A stretch of DNA of 64,000 nt from Pseudisothecium myosuroides (GCA_951799445.1 OX637289.1:28830245-28894244), one strand, 5' to 3'; numbered from the stretch's first letter, positions 1 through 12,746 are shown. The notes: generated from the sequence alone by a model not told the origin. Made by a program: numbers and translations.

Positions 1-219
1 TAGAATTCAATTACTTTCATCTTGTGTACATCTTTGAAAGAAAATTTGTATTTTTAGATCTCTAAACATGCAAACACATAGTTTTTCATTTTCATGTTTT
101 ACCAATCACTATAGAAAAATTAAGTTGACTCTACAGGATGAATGCACAGTTGAGTGGCTCACAGACTACAACATATGAGTTCATATACCGATGAGTTTTT
201 GGTACATTGGATGAGTTAA

Positions 220-1138
220 TCCCTAAAGTTTCATAACTATGTTTTTACCAGAAACTCTCAAAAATTGTCATTTTTAGTACAAGTACCAATTTTTTGAATT
301 TTTTTTGACACATGTAACCATAGGATCTTCTAGTATGCTGACTTGAGAACATGTTGTAAAATTTCTAGAAATTTCTAGCATGTGGATTGCAAGATATAAG
401 CATTCAAATCCATTGAAATCATTTTTTTGGCCTTGCAAAAAATAGGGCAGCTGCACTTCACAAGCTCACTTGTCGATGAAAAAATGTCCAAAATGGTGGT
501 GCTTCTTTGTATTCTTTTTTCTAGACAAGTTGGCTACATGCTTAAAAATATTTTAGGTCATTTGGAGTTTCAAAACATATAGGAAAAAAATAGTAATTAG
601 AAAGAAGTAGATAATGATTCAAAATACTAATTTGTTAAGAATTTAATTATGGAATTGAAAAATGCCAATCCCAATGGTTGCAATGTTGTAATAAAAAATC
701 TACATTCTATGATTTTATTTTTTTCAAAAAATATTGAAAATTGAGTAAGATAAAGGACTTCAAAGTTTATTTTAGAGTAGAAAATCATGAACTGCCTACA
801 AACAAAAAAAACTCATAACTTTTGACTCATTGATTGAAATGGAATGATTCAAAGCTTTCAACGTATATATAACTCTAAAAAACCAATTTTAGATTTTTGT
901 TTTTGAAAAAGGTGATTTTTTTTATTTGCCCAGACTGCCCAAGTTGAGAAACAAACAACATATTTGGCCATAACTTTTAACTCCTATTTCCAAATGTCAT
1001 GAAATTTTGTGCATATGAAAGATATTCCTTGTCCCCACCTTCTATTAAAATTTCAGCCTAAGATATGCAAATCTCTAGTCACATGTACTTGCCAAAAGTT
1101 TCTATATTGCTAAAAATAGCAAGCTGGTCCTTTAGGGA
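220..1138. mobile_element. TTAA-flanked non-autonomous DNA transposon, copy A
   Basis: The element is bounded by TTAA at 216-219 and 1139-1142. Its termini are inverted: TCCCTAAAG at the left and CTTTAGGGA at the right. It is about 0.92 kb long and has no coding sequence. Its interior matches copies at 16140-17065 and 34793-35728 along most of the length, including shared stretches such as the 'cacatgtaaccata' block near the left end and the 'cataacttttgactcatt' block near 810. TTAA duplication with CCC-starting ends is the hallmark of piggyBac, and Kolobok also duplicates TTAA; no transposase is present here to decide between them. Confidence 0.75.
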
Positions 1139-1396
1139 TTAATGAATGTTTATTCATTGGCATGTTCAACCATTGGATTTTCAATATCAAGCCCACCTAA
1201 AGATTTCCTTGTCATGTAGGTTTTAAAAAAAAATGGAAGAACACCTTTTTTTGATCCTAATATGGACTCTGGAAAAAAAAGGCTGAAATAGGATCTTTTA
1301 AAAGTCCATAAGTACACTTCTACAAATGATTCTACTTTAAAAAAATGAATTGTACATAAAACATATGGTAAACCTAAACACAACATATGATAAATC

Positions 1397-1542
1397 CACT
1401 ACAAGAGAAAGGGGTGTTTTAAGTAGTGTCCTAGACATCACGTCTTTTAAGTAAAATTTTAAGTAAAATTTTACTAAAAAGACGTTACTTAAAAGACGTG
1501 ATGTCTAGGACACTACTTAAAACACCCCTTTCTCTTGTAGTG
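1397..1542. mobile_element. CACTA-type perfect foldback MITE (146 bp)
   Basis: The sequence starts CACTACAAGAGAAAGG and ends with its exact reverse complement. The two arms are identical in inverted orientation for about 58 bp, leaving a loop of roughly 30 bp. The CACTA...TAGTG ends match the En/Spm (CACTA) superfamily. A clean 3-bp target duplication is not visible (ATC left, ACC right). A transcript through this site would fold into a long hairpin and could feed small-RNA production, which is inference. Confidence 0.75.
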
Positions 1543-2855
1543 ACCTAAACCTAAAATACAACATACGGTAAGTTGGTATTCTAATAATATGTTATTTTTC
1601 TTCATAAAAAACTCCAAACAAAATTACATTCCTAGTTTGACAAAGTCCATATTTCCAAATTCAAAAGCTCCTAACTCCTATAATTTAAGACGAATTTTAG
1701 AAAAATCAGGCACAATCTTCAACACAATAAAGTTCCCTATGGAGGGTTGCTATTATGTGAGCATAGGAGTGTGAGCCCATGAGCCTAGAATACTACACAC
1801 CTATATTATATGTGTATATACAATAGAAACCGTCTATGATTATAGGATATATATCTTACAAATACCCATATTATAGGTGTTTATGATACATACACCTTCT
1901 ATAGTGTGTGGTATCTATATTATAGGTACCTATATTATAGGCTCAATGCTCACAAGCTTGCATGCTTGGGCTCACATACTAGCACCGTTGGTTCCCTATG
2001 CATATACAAATTTTTACATTCAACGATGTGAGTTTACGATGTCTATTTCATTTTGCAATACAAAGTACTTCTGGAAACTAGCATTGTGACAGAAAAAGTG
2101 AGCCACTCAAGTGACTCAACCATGCATTCACCCTACAAAGTGGCACATCACATTGCATAACAAATCTCATCTTCATAGCAGAAATAACAAAATCTTTACA
2201 AATATCTAACTTGATGCAATATGGGCAACGACACTAGTAAGAGAGCCTTGGAGTAGGAGTCCAAGAGCCTATAAGCTTGGGAGCTTGAAGTTGAAGGTCA
2301 AAATTTGAGAACTAAGTGTCTTTTGTCAAAAATTGGATGAAAAATGGAAGATGATGATCAGTTACCAGAACATTTTAATTTATAGTAAAATTTATTATCT
2401 ATTACCATGGATCTATTACCATGTAGAGAGGTAGGATATTCTTATTTCGCTTTGTGTCTAAGTCCAAATCTATACGCATGTGTGAAAAGGAAAAAAAATT
2501 GGTTCAAGAACTTGACTTCAAGATTCCCGGATTGATGCATTATACTCCTTTGGTAAGATGAATTCACAAAAGTACAAACTCAATTTCATGAAGGTTCCAA
2601 GCTTGCTCATAAACCTTCCAACCAATGTTACTAGAGTGTTCTACCAATTTCATGAACTTAGCTTCTCAGTTAGTTCATGATTCCTCTAAACCAACTTGAT
2701 ATGTGGTACACCTCGATTTCATGATGGCGAACCTTGAATTATAGCTTCATGAATCTTCCAAACCAATTTTTTAAATCTTTTTGCACTCCTTCTTCTGTGT
2801 TTCGTGAAAGATTTGCTTTGTGTTGGTTACAATTTCAATTGTGAGCGATTCATTG
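1543..2855. other. Unassigned AT-rich interval
   Basis: I see no gene. Between about 1795 and 1945 the motif 'ctatattatagg' recurs several times with spacing variation, giving a small degenerate repeat cluster. The rest is anonymous AT-rich sequence with only short chance reading frames. Confidence 0.5.
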
Positions 2856-3906
2856 CACCAAAAAAAAATGAACATATAAATGACTTCAAAGAAAGACTTC
2901 ACAACAGTCATTTCGGACACTAACAACTACAAAATGACTTGGGGTCCTGAGTTATTGTAAACAAGTCATTTATATAAATGATTGTGGTTGTGTTATCACC
3001 ATCCATTTCTACCTTGGATGTATAAAGGATGAGAAAAGCTATGTGTCAAGTGAGGTGGAAAGTTTAGTTTAAAGAAATGTCTACTCCGTTGTCCATGTGG
3101 AAACCGCTGCCAGCTAGCATCTGACATGGATATCCTCGTAGCCAGTCATTTGCAGGTCATTCTCAAGTTACGACAAATTCATGATGCATCTGACATGGAC
3201 GTCCATGTAAAAAGTCATTTTGAAGTTGTGACAGAGTTGTGCTACAGTTGAGGTGGATTGATACATGGAAGTCATTTTGTAGTTGTTCCGAAGTGACTCC
3301 GGTTTAGGATTTACGTGACATGGCCACTCATGTGACATCATATCAACTATTCAAAAGTTGTTTAATAACTGTAGACTAAATTGTCAAAAATAATTGCTTC
3401 CATATTTGTAAGAGATTAAACAAATCATATAATCAAACCCAAGAAAGAAAGCAATATATACCAAAAATAAGGAAAAGTCATCATAAATTCATCATTTTAT
3501 TAAGCTATAATTGATTAGTTGAAGTAATTCCCTTCAACAATAACATCATCATTTGCACTGGTATGTGCGGTCTTTGGAGTCATTTTGTAGTCGCCTTGGA
3601 GTGAATCATAGTCACAATATATGACAATGGTCTACTCGTTTTTGACTAGGGCCTCCACGTTGAAATTCACTGTGTCCACAACTCCACGTTAGAATGTCAA
3701 CAGTGCTGTGAACAAAATATAACAGATGAAGTTTTGCACCTTATTCATTCCTCCTCTTGAAGTCACACCGACGACTACTTAATGACCAAAATGATGTGGA
3801 AAAGGTAACTCTGGTGCAATTAGGGACCATAAGTCATTCTTCAGTCATTTCGGACAAGCTAGAAGTCATTCTTTTGATGTCACATATGTGTCCATTTTTT
3901 GTAGTG
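2856..3906. mobile_element. Non-autonomous CACTA element with TTG target duplication
   Basis: The right end reads ...TTTTTTGTAGTG, so from that side the element begins CACTACAAAAAATGG. The left end begins CACCAAAAAAAAATG, a CACTA terminus with a mutated fourth/fifth base. TTG flanks both ends (2853-2855 and 3907-3909), the 3-bp duplication expected of CACTA elements. Subterminal regions carry many copies of 'aatgactt/aagtcatt', typical of the subterminal transposase-binding repeats of this superfamily. It has no transposase. Relatives lie at 56610 onward and at the window end (63655-64000). Confidence 0.8.
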
Positions 3907-3909
3907 TTG

Positions 3910-5285
3910 TTTTTTGATACGTAAGATGTTGATTGGCTTCACATCTCAGTGAATCACTGATGGATCCTACACATTCAGCAGAGAGGCAAATCTAGTGCAA
4001 ATCATCTTAGAGTGTTGATTTATCTGAAACCTATAACTATATTGTAATTTTTTTTCTTGTAACTTTGGATAGAAGTTGAATAGAGGATATCATAGCATTC
4101 TATAATAGAATACAACACGTATTCTTTTTACTTGTTGTTATTGCAACATATCAAAAGAGCTTGTTGATGTTGCATTATAACCATTTACACATTTGCCGTA
4201 GGTGCATATTGTCCAATAGTGAATAAGTAGTATAGTAACTACCCTGTGTAGGAGGTTGGTTATTTTAGTTTGCTCTGCATTGTTTTGTGTCAATTCGGCT
4301 TAGAATTGGTGTCACTTATAAATTATGGTTAGTTTTTTGTTTGGTTAGGATTATAGTTTGTTCCTCCAAATTGGATCAATTCAACAATTATGCTTAGCAT
4401 TAGAAAGAAAATGAAGCCACGGGAGGACCGCGAGTTATATAGATGTTTCCAAGCTTGGGAGTTCCATTGTACTGAAAAATTTGCAACACAAGTAGGCTAC
4501 TCATGTAGCGTGGACATTGCCACATTTAATAATATTAATTAAGTTTTTAAAAAAATATTCAAAAAAAAAATTTATAAATATTTTTTTATTATTTCATATT
4601 TAGACCAGCATTGCTTAAGTTTCCAGTATGGAGAACAACCCTAAAACAACCCTCTCATGGCTTCATTTTTCTTCTAATGTTGTCCGCGTAGGTGATGCAC
4701 TTTACTCACAAATCATACATGTATTCTATTTTTAATAAAGGCTAATCTTATGCTAATACAAATAAAAAGGCATATGAAAACGTTACGGTTATCTTTACAA
4801 AACTATCAAGAATATAGTCAAAGCTTTTAAGAAAATCCAGAAGAAAATAGTCAATTAGTGTCCAAACATAGAGGCAATGTTTGCTATCCAATTTTACAAG
4901 ATGAGCATATTCAATGGTTAGTAGAGAGGCTTGATGCAAATCTAGACAATACTATAGAATCTCTCCATTGAATGAAAATTCTCAATTTCCACACCGAGTA
5001 TCTATCACTTGTATTTCAAAAGCCATTCAAAGTAAAGCTATATTAATCCTCAAGTTGAGGCGCTATGAACCAAATGATTATAATGATGAAGAACGTCTTA
5101 GAGAGCATATAGTCATGTCAAAAGTTTTTAGAACTTGGTGGCCGTATGATTTATGTTGTATATATGGATGAGTTTGGTTTCAAGTTACATTTGATAAGTA
5201 GTTTTGGAAGGGCTTGTTGAGGACAAAGATGCCAACAAATTTGTCCAACTCAAAGGGATAGAAATTTATCTTTAGTGGTTGCAAT
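3910..5285. other. Unassigned AT-rich interval
   Basis: No coding region is supported. The only reading frames are short and have the composition of random AT-rich sequence. I could not match this stretch to any other copy inside the window. Confidence 0.45.
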
Positions 5286-5299
5286 CACTATAAGAAACC

Positions 5300-7852
5300 T
5301 GTGTTTTATGTGATGTTTTATAATTTTCGCAGATGGATTTTAGGTGACGTCAAATAGAACAACTTGTGTTTTAATGTCAACAATAACGTTTGATATAACA
5401 TCCGATTGAACTTTCCTAGTGAAAGTTATGGATGGATGAAGTTTGATCACTAATTACTACTTCAAAACTTCATCTACTATTTAATATTAATCTACAATTC
5501 AAAACTAACTTAAAATTTTGCTTTTATAATTTGAATTACTTTAAGTTCTTAGTTTTTCATTCTTGTTCTTTTGGGGTGAAATTAACTAATTTTCATCCAC
5601 TATGACTTCTAAATTTCATTTACTTCTAACTTTCTTGTTTTAACTTGATTTTCTAATTGTTGTATGTTTTAAGAGACCCCTAGGTCAAACCACACTCAAA
5701 GGTACCATTGGAATTACTTTTGTAGGACTAGGTATAGAGTCCTTTTCTGAACTTTTAAAGTTATAAATTACTTTGATGTTGTCATTTAAATTTTTTTTAC
5801 GGATGAATAGTATTGCAATAAGCCTCTTTAATAAGTTGGAGAAATTTTTTTATGGGTAAAATCCTTAAAAAGAAGTAAATCACCAATTCTAAGGTTAAAT
5901 TTAGTCTTTTTTACAATATAGCACTTGAAAAGGATATTTTTATCCAATTTTTTTACACTTCTCAATCATACAACTATTAAAAAGGATTTTTAGTGATTAA
6001 CTCTTGAACACAAATAGTGTAATTTTTAATTAATTAATTGATTATTGACAAATTATTGATTTAATCTAAAAAAAAATTTAACATTCAATTCAAAAAATAG
6101 CATACGTAGCGCCCTTGACGTGAATATTATATACATTTTTTGTTTTGACACAATGATCATTTGGATTATTTTATATATTGAAAAGGATGTTTACATATTT
6201 TTACTTCTGAATATTATAGGAAATAGAAAAAATTTCAAATTATAGCAAAAGAGTATTTTTCAACTATATCATATGATTATATATACACATGATTATTTTG
6301 GATTCAATCACATTGTTATTCATTAGAAATTAGACTCCTTCTTGTCCATTGAAAAACCTAACAACTTGACACTACAACTTCAATTGGACCACTAGTAAAG
6401 AATTTTTGATTTTATGATGAATAAAAAAATAGGAATCTTAACAAGACTTAAAATACTAGTCAAAAAGGACTAGACTACCTATAATTAATAGATTAGCTTT
6501 GAAAAACAATAGCTAGAAAGAAGTTGCAATGCAGATTTTAGTGGGTCAAAGCCCTTTTTTGGTACCTTTGAGTGTGATTTGATACCTCTAGATCTATTGT
6601 ATAAGTTTCTAAAACTAAACTTGAAAAAAATTAAATATTCAAAGTCTGAATCTAACTTGAAGTTTAATTGGCTAAGAATTAAAGTAATTAATTAAAAATA
6701 TTCAAGGAAAGATGGAGGTATTATTAATTCACCTTAGGCAAAACTTCATCTATGAGGTGGTCAAAAATGCCTTCAAATCCATCTTCATTTGCCATTTTTT
6801 TCCTTTTCTTAAATTTTTACTATTTAAAGTTGTGAAATTTAATACAAGTTGGGAAATTGAACTTCCAACTACTTCATACGTTCCTTTCATTTTCTTTTCC
6901 CCTTCTTTCTTTTCCTTTCAAACTATTCTACTCAATTATTATCATTCTCCCATTTGACTTGGAATTGTAATATTTCTCACAATTTAAGAAAAAAAATTGC
7001 TTGGGCAATCTTCTTGTTTGCTATCTAAGTCAATAATTGTAATAATCTATTTCTTAATGGCTACTTTGATTTTTCTAAGATATCTATCTAATCTACTTCT
7101 TTTGCATCTAAAACATCATCTCATTTTTTCCATTGTTAAACTTCCTACAATTGTAAATCTCCAAACTTCCATTGAGCTTTCTTTCCCTTTAGCTTGCAAA
7201 TTCTTATGTTTGGAATTCTACATCTTTTAGTTGTGAAAAAGCTCTAAATTTGTCCTTCCTTCTATTTACCTCTACTTCCTTTTTATGTTTGAATTATAAT
7301 TTGAAAATCTTTTACAATGTTTGATTATACTCTACTCTCCCTCCCCTTCTCTCTAATATGCTAACACCATTTTATTTGCTATTCTATGAATTTTTGAAAC
7401 ACCAACAAATTTTTGTATAATTTTTTACTCACTAGATTTGGAACCAATCTAGAACTGGCCCAAATTGACACCACCAACAAGCAAGCACTCACTAACAAGG
7501 CCCCCCTTTTTGCCACGTGTCACCTCCCTATTAGTCGAACCTCTATTGCTTATTGTGCATTGGATTGCCATGTGGCGTCCTGTGATTGGCTAGAATATAT
7601 AAGAGTAAAAGAAATAGTTTTACAGGTCCTTCGTTGGTTCATTTCTTGAGATTATTTGTCCTTTGGGGGGCCTTCTAGAGGCCCTCTTTTTCTACTGAAA
7701 TTTTTCTATCTTAATTTTTGGTTCTTTCTTGGAAATTTGAACACCAAGAAGTAGTTTTGGAGGCAAATTCTTTGACACTAACTAGTAGATAACTTGCATT
7801 CTTGTCACTAATTGTTGGATGTTAAACTTGTTCCAAGATTTAGTTTTGGAAA
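5300..7852. other. Repeat-derived interval without genes
   Basis: From about 5400 to 5760 the sequence is a pyrimidine-rich degenerate tract of the kind seen in the Y part of the XY repeat (compare 35733-36300 and 58700-59270), in minus orientation. A 30-bp motif around 5676-5707 recurs inverted at about 6559-6589, each containing 'cactcaaaggtacc' or its complement. The remainder to 7852 is AT-rich and anonymous. Short frames near 6712-7230 are T-rich and I do not consider them genes. Confidence 0.4.
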
Positions 7853-7856
7853 CTAA

Positions 7857-8447
7857 CCCCTAAAGGACCATAAGGCCACCACGTGGCTTTTGCAACTACA
7901 TTTGTAGAAAATTTGATATGTTTATCTTACTAACAATTTGTGAACAACAAAGAGACCTTAGATGATTTTTTTTGTTGAATCTATTGGTGCAATCTAATCG
8001 AGAAATGATTGAGAGTGCAATTTTTGGTGAATTTTTTAAAATTCAAGAAGATGCTCTAGGCTGTTACTTTACATTCTCATTTCTTTTTTTCGACACCTCA
8101 AAAATTATTTAAAAAAAATTACACATCAAAATCATGATGATATGTAACTACGGGGAAAAATCAAAGTTTTGGAGTACTTTTGAGCATTCCGATTTCAACA
8201 TTCCCATTTCAGCGTATGTACAAAATACTGCCTAACCGAATATCTTTCATCAATCTTGCCAACGATGGCATTTTCTCAAAACTTGTGTGATTTTCAAAAA
8301 AAATCCATAGGAAAGCTACATAAGTCTTCTTTCACTTCAACGGTGGTGATCATCAAAATTATTCCACATAAATGAGGAATTATACTTGTTACAAGAGCTA
8401 GTCAAGAAAATAAGAACTATCCTCAAACACCCCTAGTTCTTTAGGGG
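7857..8447. mobile_element. TTAA-family element, copy B, flanked by CTAA
   Basis: The left terminus is CCCCTAAAGGACCA, the same as the composite at 11750. The right terminus is CTTTAGGGG. The flanks are CTAA at 7853-7856 and CTAA at 8448-8451. Because CTAA is not its own reverse complement, this shows the 4 bp are a direct duplication of the target and not part of the inverted ends. The element is 591 bp long and non-coding, with an interior unlike copies A, C and D. Confidence 0.6.
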
Positions 8448-8689
8448 CTAAATTTGTGACTATGGGGTTCAATGTGGCACAACTTGTAACTATTTTTGAG
8501 AGTTTTTCCTACTATAAGAAATTCAAAGCTTCGTTGTGATTTTGGGAAACAAAAAAATACTCCTATAATTTCTAAAATTAAAGTTTTGTTGTGGTTTGGA
8601 AATAAGAAAATACTCTTATAATTTCTAAAAACTAAAGTCAAAGCTTTGCCTTTGTTGAGTAGAGAGAGGTTTGCTTCAAAAAATCACGG

Positions 8690-10311
8690 GGATCTTGGCT
8701 GCAACTAGAAATTGCCTAAGAACAAAAGAAGCCGTAGTCGTGTAAAACCTTCAAATTTGATTGTTGAATCTTCTAGATCGCTAATGAAATAAGGATGATG
8801 AAGGCAAGTGAATTTGTCACCTACAAACCATCGAAATAACAAACCACAATGAAAGAAGGATGATGAAGGTAAGTGAGCTTGTCACCCACAAAACCATCCA
8901 ACTAACTAGAAATGGCTTAAGAACTAAAAAAATAATAGTCATGTAGAATCTTCAAACTTGATCGTTGAATCTTCTACACCGTCGTGGAACTACGCCCCGT
9001 TAATCTATCTTGTATGGCTCTAAGTTGGTTCATGGATCAAGATAGGAATAAGAAACCATGAGATATGGGACGGGTCAAACTAATAGCATACTACGAAATA
9101 CTGTCGGTGAATATGGCTCCTAAACTTTTAAATTCACGGTCTGTTAGTTATCAACTTAATTTCACCGTAAGAACAAAGCAAGTCTCGACCATGTGGACAA
9201 AGAACTCCACTTTGTTGTTAAACACAAAATGAGGCTAAGATATGGTTTAACCCACGCCGTGCGCATCAACAAAATTTTACAAGGAAATACAAGCCACAAG
9301 CCACAACATACAAGTCTTCAATGTCTTCTCCATCACCAACTCCAACTCCTTAGCTAAACTTTGATTTAGTGTCACCATTTCATCCAGAATTCATGAATGA
9401 TAGCTTTTTATAAAGTTAATACAATTCTCTACTTCTCCTTCAAATTTCAAATCATTCTAACATTCTGTCCGATATTTATGGTCTCTCAAATTTTTGGCTT
9501 TTAGAAATGAGGGCAATAGAGCCTTATTCATTTTATTTATTTATTATTTATTTTTTGAACAAATGGAACAAGCCAACCTTATTCACTTTGACTCTCACAA
9601 CTCACTCATAACAACTTCAAATAGAATGAATGATGGTTTCATGAAAAAATAACAATTTTTTTTACATTTAATTTTAAATTTTAAATCATTCTAACACTCT
9701 GTCCATATTTCACGGCCACCCGGAGTTTTGGCCTCTAGAATTAAGGGCAACAAATCCTTCTTCACTTTGTTATTCATGCAACTCACTCATACAAACTTCA
9801 AATTGAATGAGTGATAGCTTCATGAAAAGATAATACAATTTTTCACACTCTGTCAAAATCTTATTGCAAACTAAAGACCTATCCATCCTTTATGGCTAGT
9901 CAAAGTCTCTGCCCCTTCACATAGGATGCAGCAGACCTTCCTTCACTCAAAGTCTCAAACTAGTACAAATTTTGAATCCCAACTTCTAATCAAGCAAGAT
10001 TTTTTTTTTGAAAACACAACATCATGATACACAATTTCTTCAATTTTAATTTTAAAATTCTTAATACACAATATACTATAGATCCTCAAACATTCAAGCC
10101 TTTTAAACCAACAACGAGGAAAAAGATGAATGGTGTTCTCTTTAACATCCACCTTATCTTCCCCTTCAATCACATAAATCAAGTGAACTTCAGCTTATAT
10201 CTTGACCATAAGGCTACACTATCATTCATTGGTCATTAAATTTGACCACACAACTAAATTCACTTTTTTATTAAGAAGATAAATCATCCAGAATCATTAG
10301 AAGGCAACTAT
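8690..10311 (-). repeat. Solo LTR-like copy of a Copia-type family (C1)
   Basis: This segment is homologous, in inverted orientation, to 52330-53550. Matching landmarks include 'ctctgccccttcacat' near 9910 against the complement near 52770, 'atggctcctaaactttt' near 9112 against the complement near 53310, and 'cggggatcttgg' near 8686 against the complement near 53545. The other copy lies just downstream of a Copia-like C-terminal reading frame, so I interpret both as LTRs. C1 contains internal duplications: 8705-8770 recurs at 8903-8978, and a roughly 210-bp unit is repeated about three times across 9400-9960. Exact ends and a target duplication could not be fixed. Confidence 0.55.
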
Positions 10312-11563
10312 CAATAAATAAAAATGAGGGTTTTTGCGACTACAAAGAACAATTGGTTTTGAGTTGTGTAACCCATTTGCGACTTGTGATAATTGGAGGA
10401 CCCACAGTTGCAGTGGACAAGTCGCATGTGAATTTGTAGTTGCAAAACCTCGAGAATTTGACATCCTACTTGGAACTTCATCAATAAACTTTTCTGACGT
10501 GGTTGTTGATGTGGTATTTGTTTGTGCTACATGGTCGCAACTTGCTTGCAACACCTTTGTAACTTCATTGCAACTTGTTTGTGACTTATTAGCAACTTGT
10601 TTCTGACTTCTTTGCGACTCATGTGTGACTTATTTGTGACTAGTTTGTAACTTGTAGATTTTATAGATTTTGAGATTCAAATCTCAATAATTTGTAGATT
10701 TTAAAATTTCAAATCTGGCTCTTTTTTTAGATATCAAGAATTCAAATATTGGTATTCAATAGATTTCAATGGTTTAATAATTTCATAGGTTTAAATTTCT
10801 TGGATTTCAAATATTTTTAGATTTCTACCAATTGTAAAAATCTACAAAATATAAAAATTTGCAAAATGTAAAAATCTAAAAAATATAGAAATCTATAGAT
10901 TGTAGAAATCTACAAAGTGTAAATATCTACAAATTGTAGAAATCTATAAAGTACAAAAATCTTAGAATTCTATTAACAAAATCCATTACATTAGAGTACA
11001 ACAACTTACAAGTCTTATAAGTCAAACCTAATGGTACTCTTGACAATTGATATGGGACAATTGATATAAGACAATCGGAAAACAACTACAAAACAACTAG
11101 GATACAACTGCAAAATAGTTATAAAACAATTAGGACACAAGTACTGTCATTTAACAGTTGCAATCGTTTTCTAGTCGTTTTCTAATTGTTTCCTAGTTGT
11201 TTTTTGCGATTGCAGATCGACACATTGGATTCTTCAAAGTGTAGATTTTTTTACATCGACAATTGAGATGAATATTGGATGGAAAATAGTTCACATTCAT
11301 TCTAAATTTGAACTCAAGTACAACTTTTGTAATATAATACTTCATTCTACAACTGCTTTGCAACTATTGTGACTAAAACAATATATAAGACTTCATTCAA
11401 CAACTATATTGCCACTAAAACAATGTGCTGATGATGTAAAACAATGACACAAAACTATAAAGTAAGCCCAAGTGCAAATAAAGAGGATTGCAGTCACATA
11501 ATAGTTGTATAGGATACTTAGTCGTATATCGCCGGTTCTGGCGGAGACATTTTTCTTCTAGTG
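10312..11563. mobile_element. Probable decayed CACTA-type element
   Basis: The right end at 11550-11563 reads TTTTTCTTCTAGTG, that is CACTAGAAGAAAAATG when read inward, a good CACTA terminus. A matching left terminus is not clean. The first 350 bp are full of short degenerate repeats of 'gcaactt' and 'tgtgactt', resembling CACTA subterminal repeats. From 10650 to 10970 follows a run of degenerate 'aaatctacaaattgtag' units. There is no coding capacity beyond short chance frames. Confidence 0.35.
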
Positions 11564-12485
11564 TATTTTTATCTTTTCTTTTCATGACTTTGAACATACA
11601 AAATAAAATACATAAATCACTAGCATGTCAGTTAGATATATACTAGAGGTAAAAAACAAAGTTCAAGAGAAGCATTACTCCATCTGCAGAAACTTGAGAA
11701 TGCGTTTAATGGCGGTTACAACGTATTCTAGGCGATCCGCCTTAGTTAACCCCTAAAGGACCAAGGGTGTTTTTAGTCAAAAAACACTCAAAACTGCCAT
11801 TTCTGCTGCGTTCACTTAAGAAAACCAAAAAAACACTTTTTTTTAGAATCTAACAATAGGATCTTGCACTTAACTTGTCTAAGATTATGTGGTAAAAATT
11901 TCATCAAATTTGACCGTACGGATTGGAAGATATGAGCATTCAAAGTTGAAAAAAAAGTTTTTTTGGACTCTGCCCTACAGCTTCAGCTGCCTTTGACCGG
12001 CATTTGTGGAAAATTTTTGCACTACAGACTTTGAATAAAAAAATTTACCATAATGAGGGTAATGTTATACATATGTCCACCAAATTTCACCTCAAAAAAA
12101 TTAGTGGAACACATCCAAAAAAATCTTGGAAGGACACAATGCCCAGAGGATTGACTATACACTACCCTTTTTTGCTAACAAGTTTTCTACCTCATAGTTT
12201 CAATACTCAAAAATCCCAACGGTGGATTGAAACATTTATTTATCTTTGACAAACTCCCCCAAAAAAAATTAAAAAAAAATTGAAACTCTAGTTTATATTG
12301 AAATTAGAAGTATTAAGTGAGCCGAAGTCTTTGGGGCAAAGGGAAAAAAAGGGACCCGGTTTGTTCCCCTGTGTTCCCGGTATGTTCCCTACAGCGTTCC
12401 ATTGCATGGGACCTCCAACTCACTACATCATCCACCTACCATGTACTCCATCCATCAAGTGTTTTTATCCACCTACTTCTCTATG

Positions 12486-12613
12486 AACTTCAAAAATTCA
12501 TAACTAATTCCACAAAGGTCCAAAAAATATGAAACGACTTGGGTTAGATGCCACTTTCATTTCTCTTCCTCTGAAAATTTACTGAAAACTGTTTCAAGCA
12601 CTTCATCTTCCCC
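12486..12613 (+). repeat. Direct repeat, left copy
   Basis: This 128-bp segment, from 'aacttcaaaaattcataac' onward, matches 18843-18975 in the same orientation at roughly 80 to 85 percent by eye, including a long identical stretch across 'tccaaaaaatatgaaacg'. The pair brackets the Tigger element and element D within the composite. Weaker similarity may continue to about 12690. Confidence 0.7.
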
Positions 12614-12728
12614 TAAAAGGCAATCAACTCTCAAAATCAGCATACTCCCTTTGCTCCATCTAGATGGTGTTGCTCCTGTGATTCTTTGTTTGGCTGGCTC
12701 TTGTCACTACTCCTCCATTTACCATATA

Positions 12729-12746
12729 AGGTAGGAGCACCCATAA
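12729..12746 (+). repeat. Tigger left terminal inverted repeat
   Basis: AGGTAGGAGCACCCATAA, preceded by TA. It pairs perfectly with the right terminus at 16119-16136. Confidence 0.85.

Noticed and set aside
9400..9960. Regularly spaced repeats considered as a CRISPR-like array
   Set aside because: Units are about 210 bp, degenerate and continuous, inside an LTR-like repeat. There are no short repeats with unique spacers, and the genome is eukaryotic.
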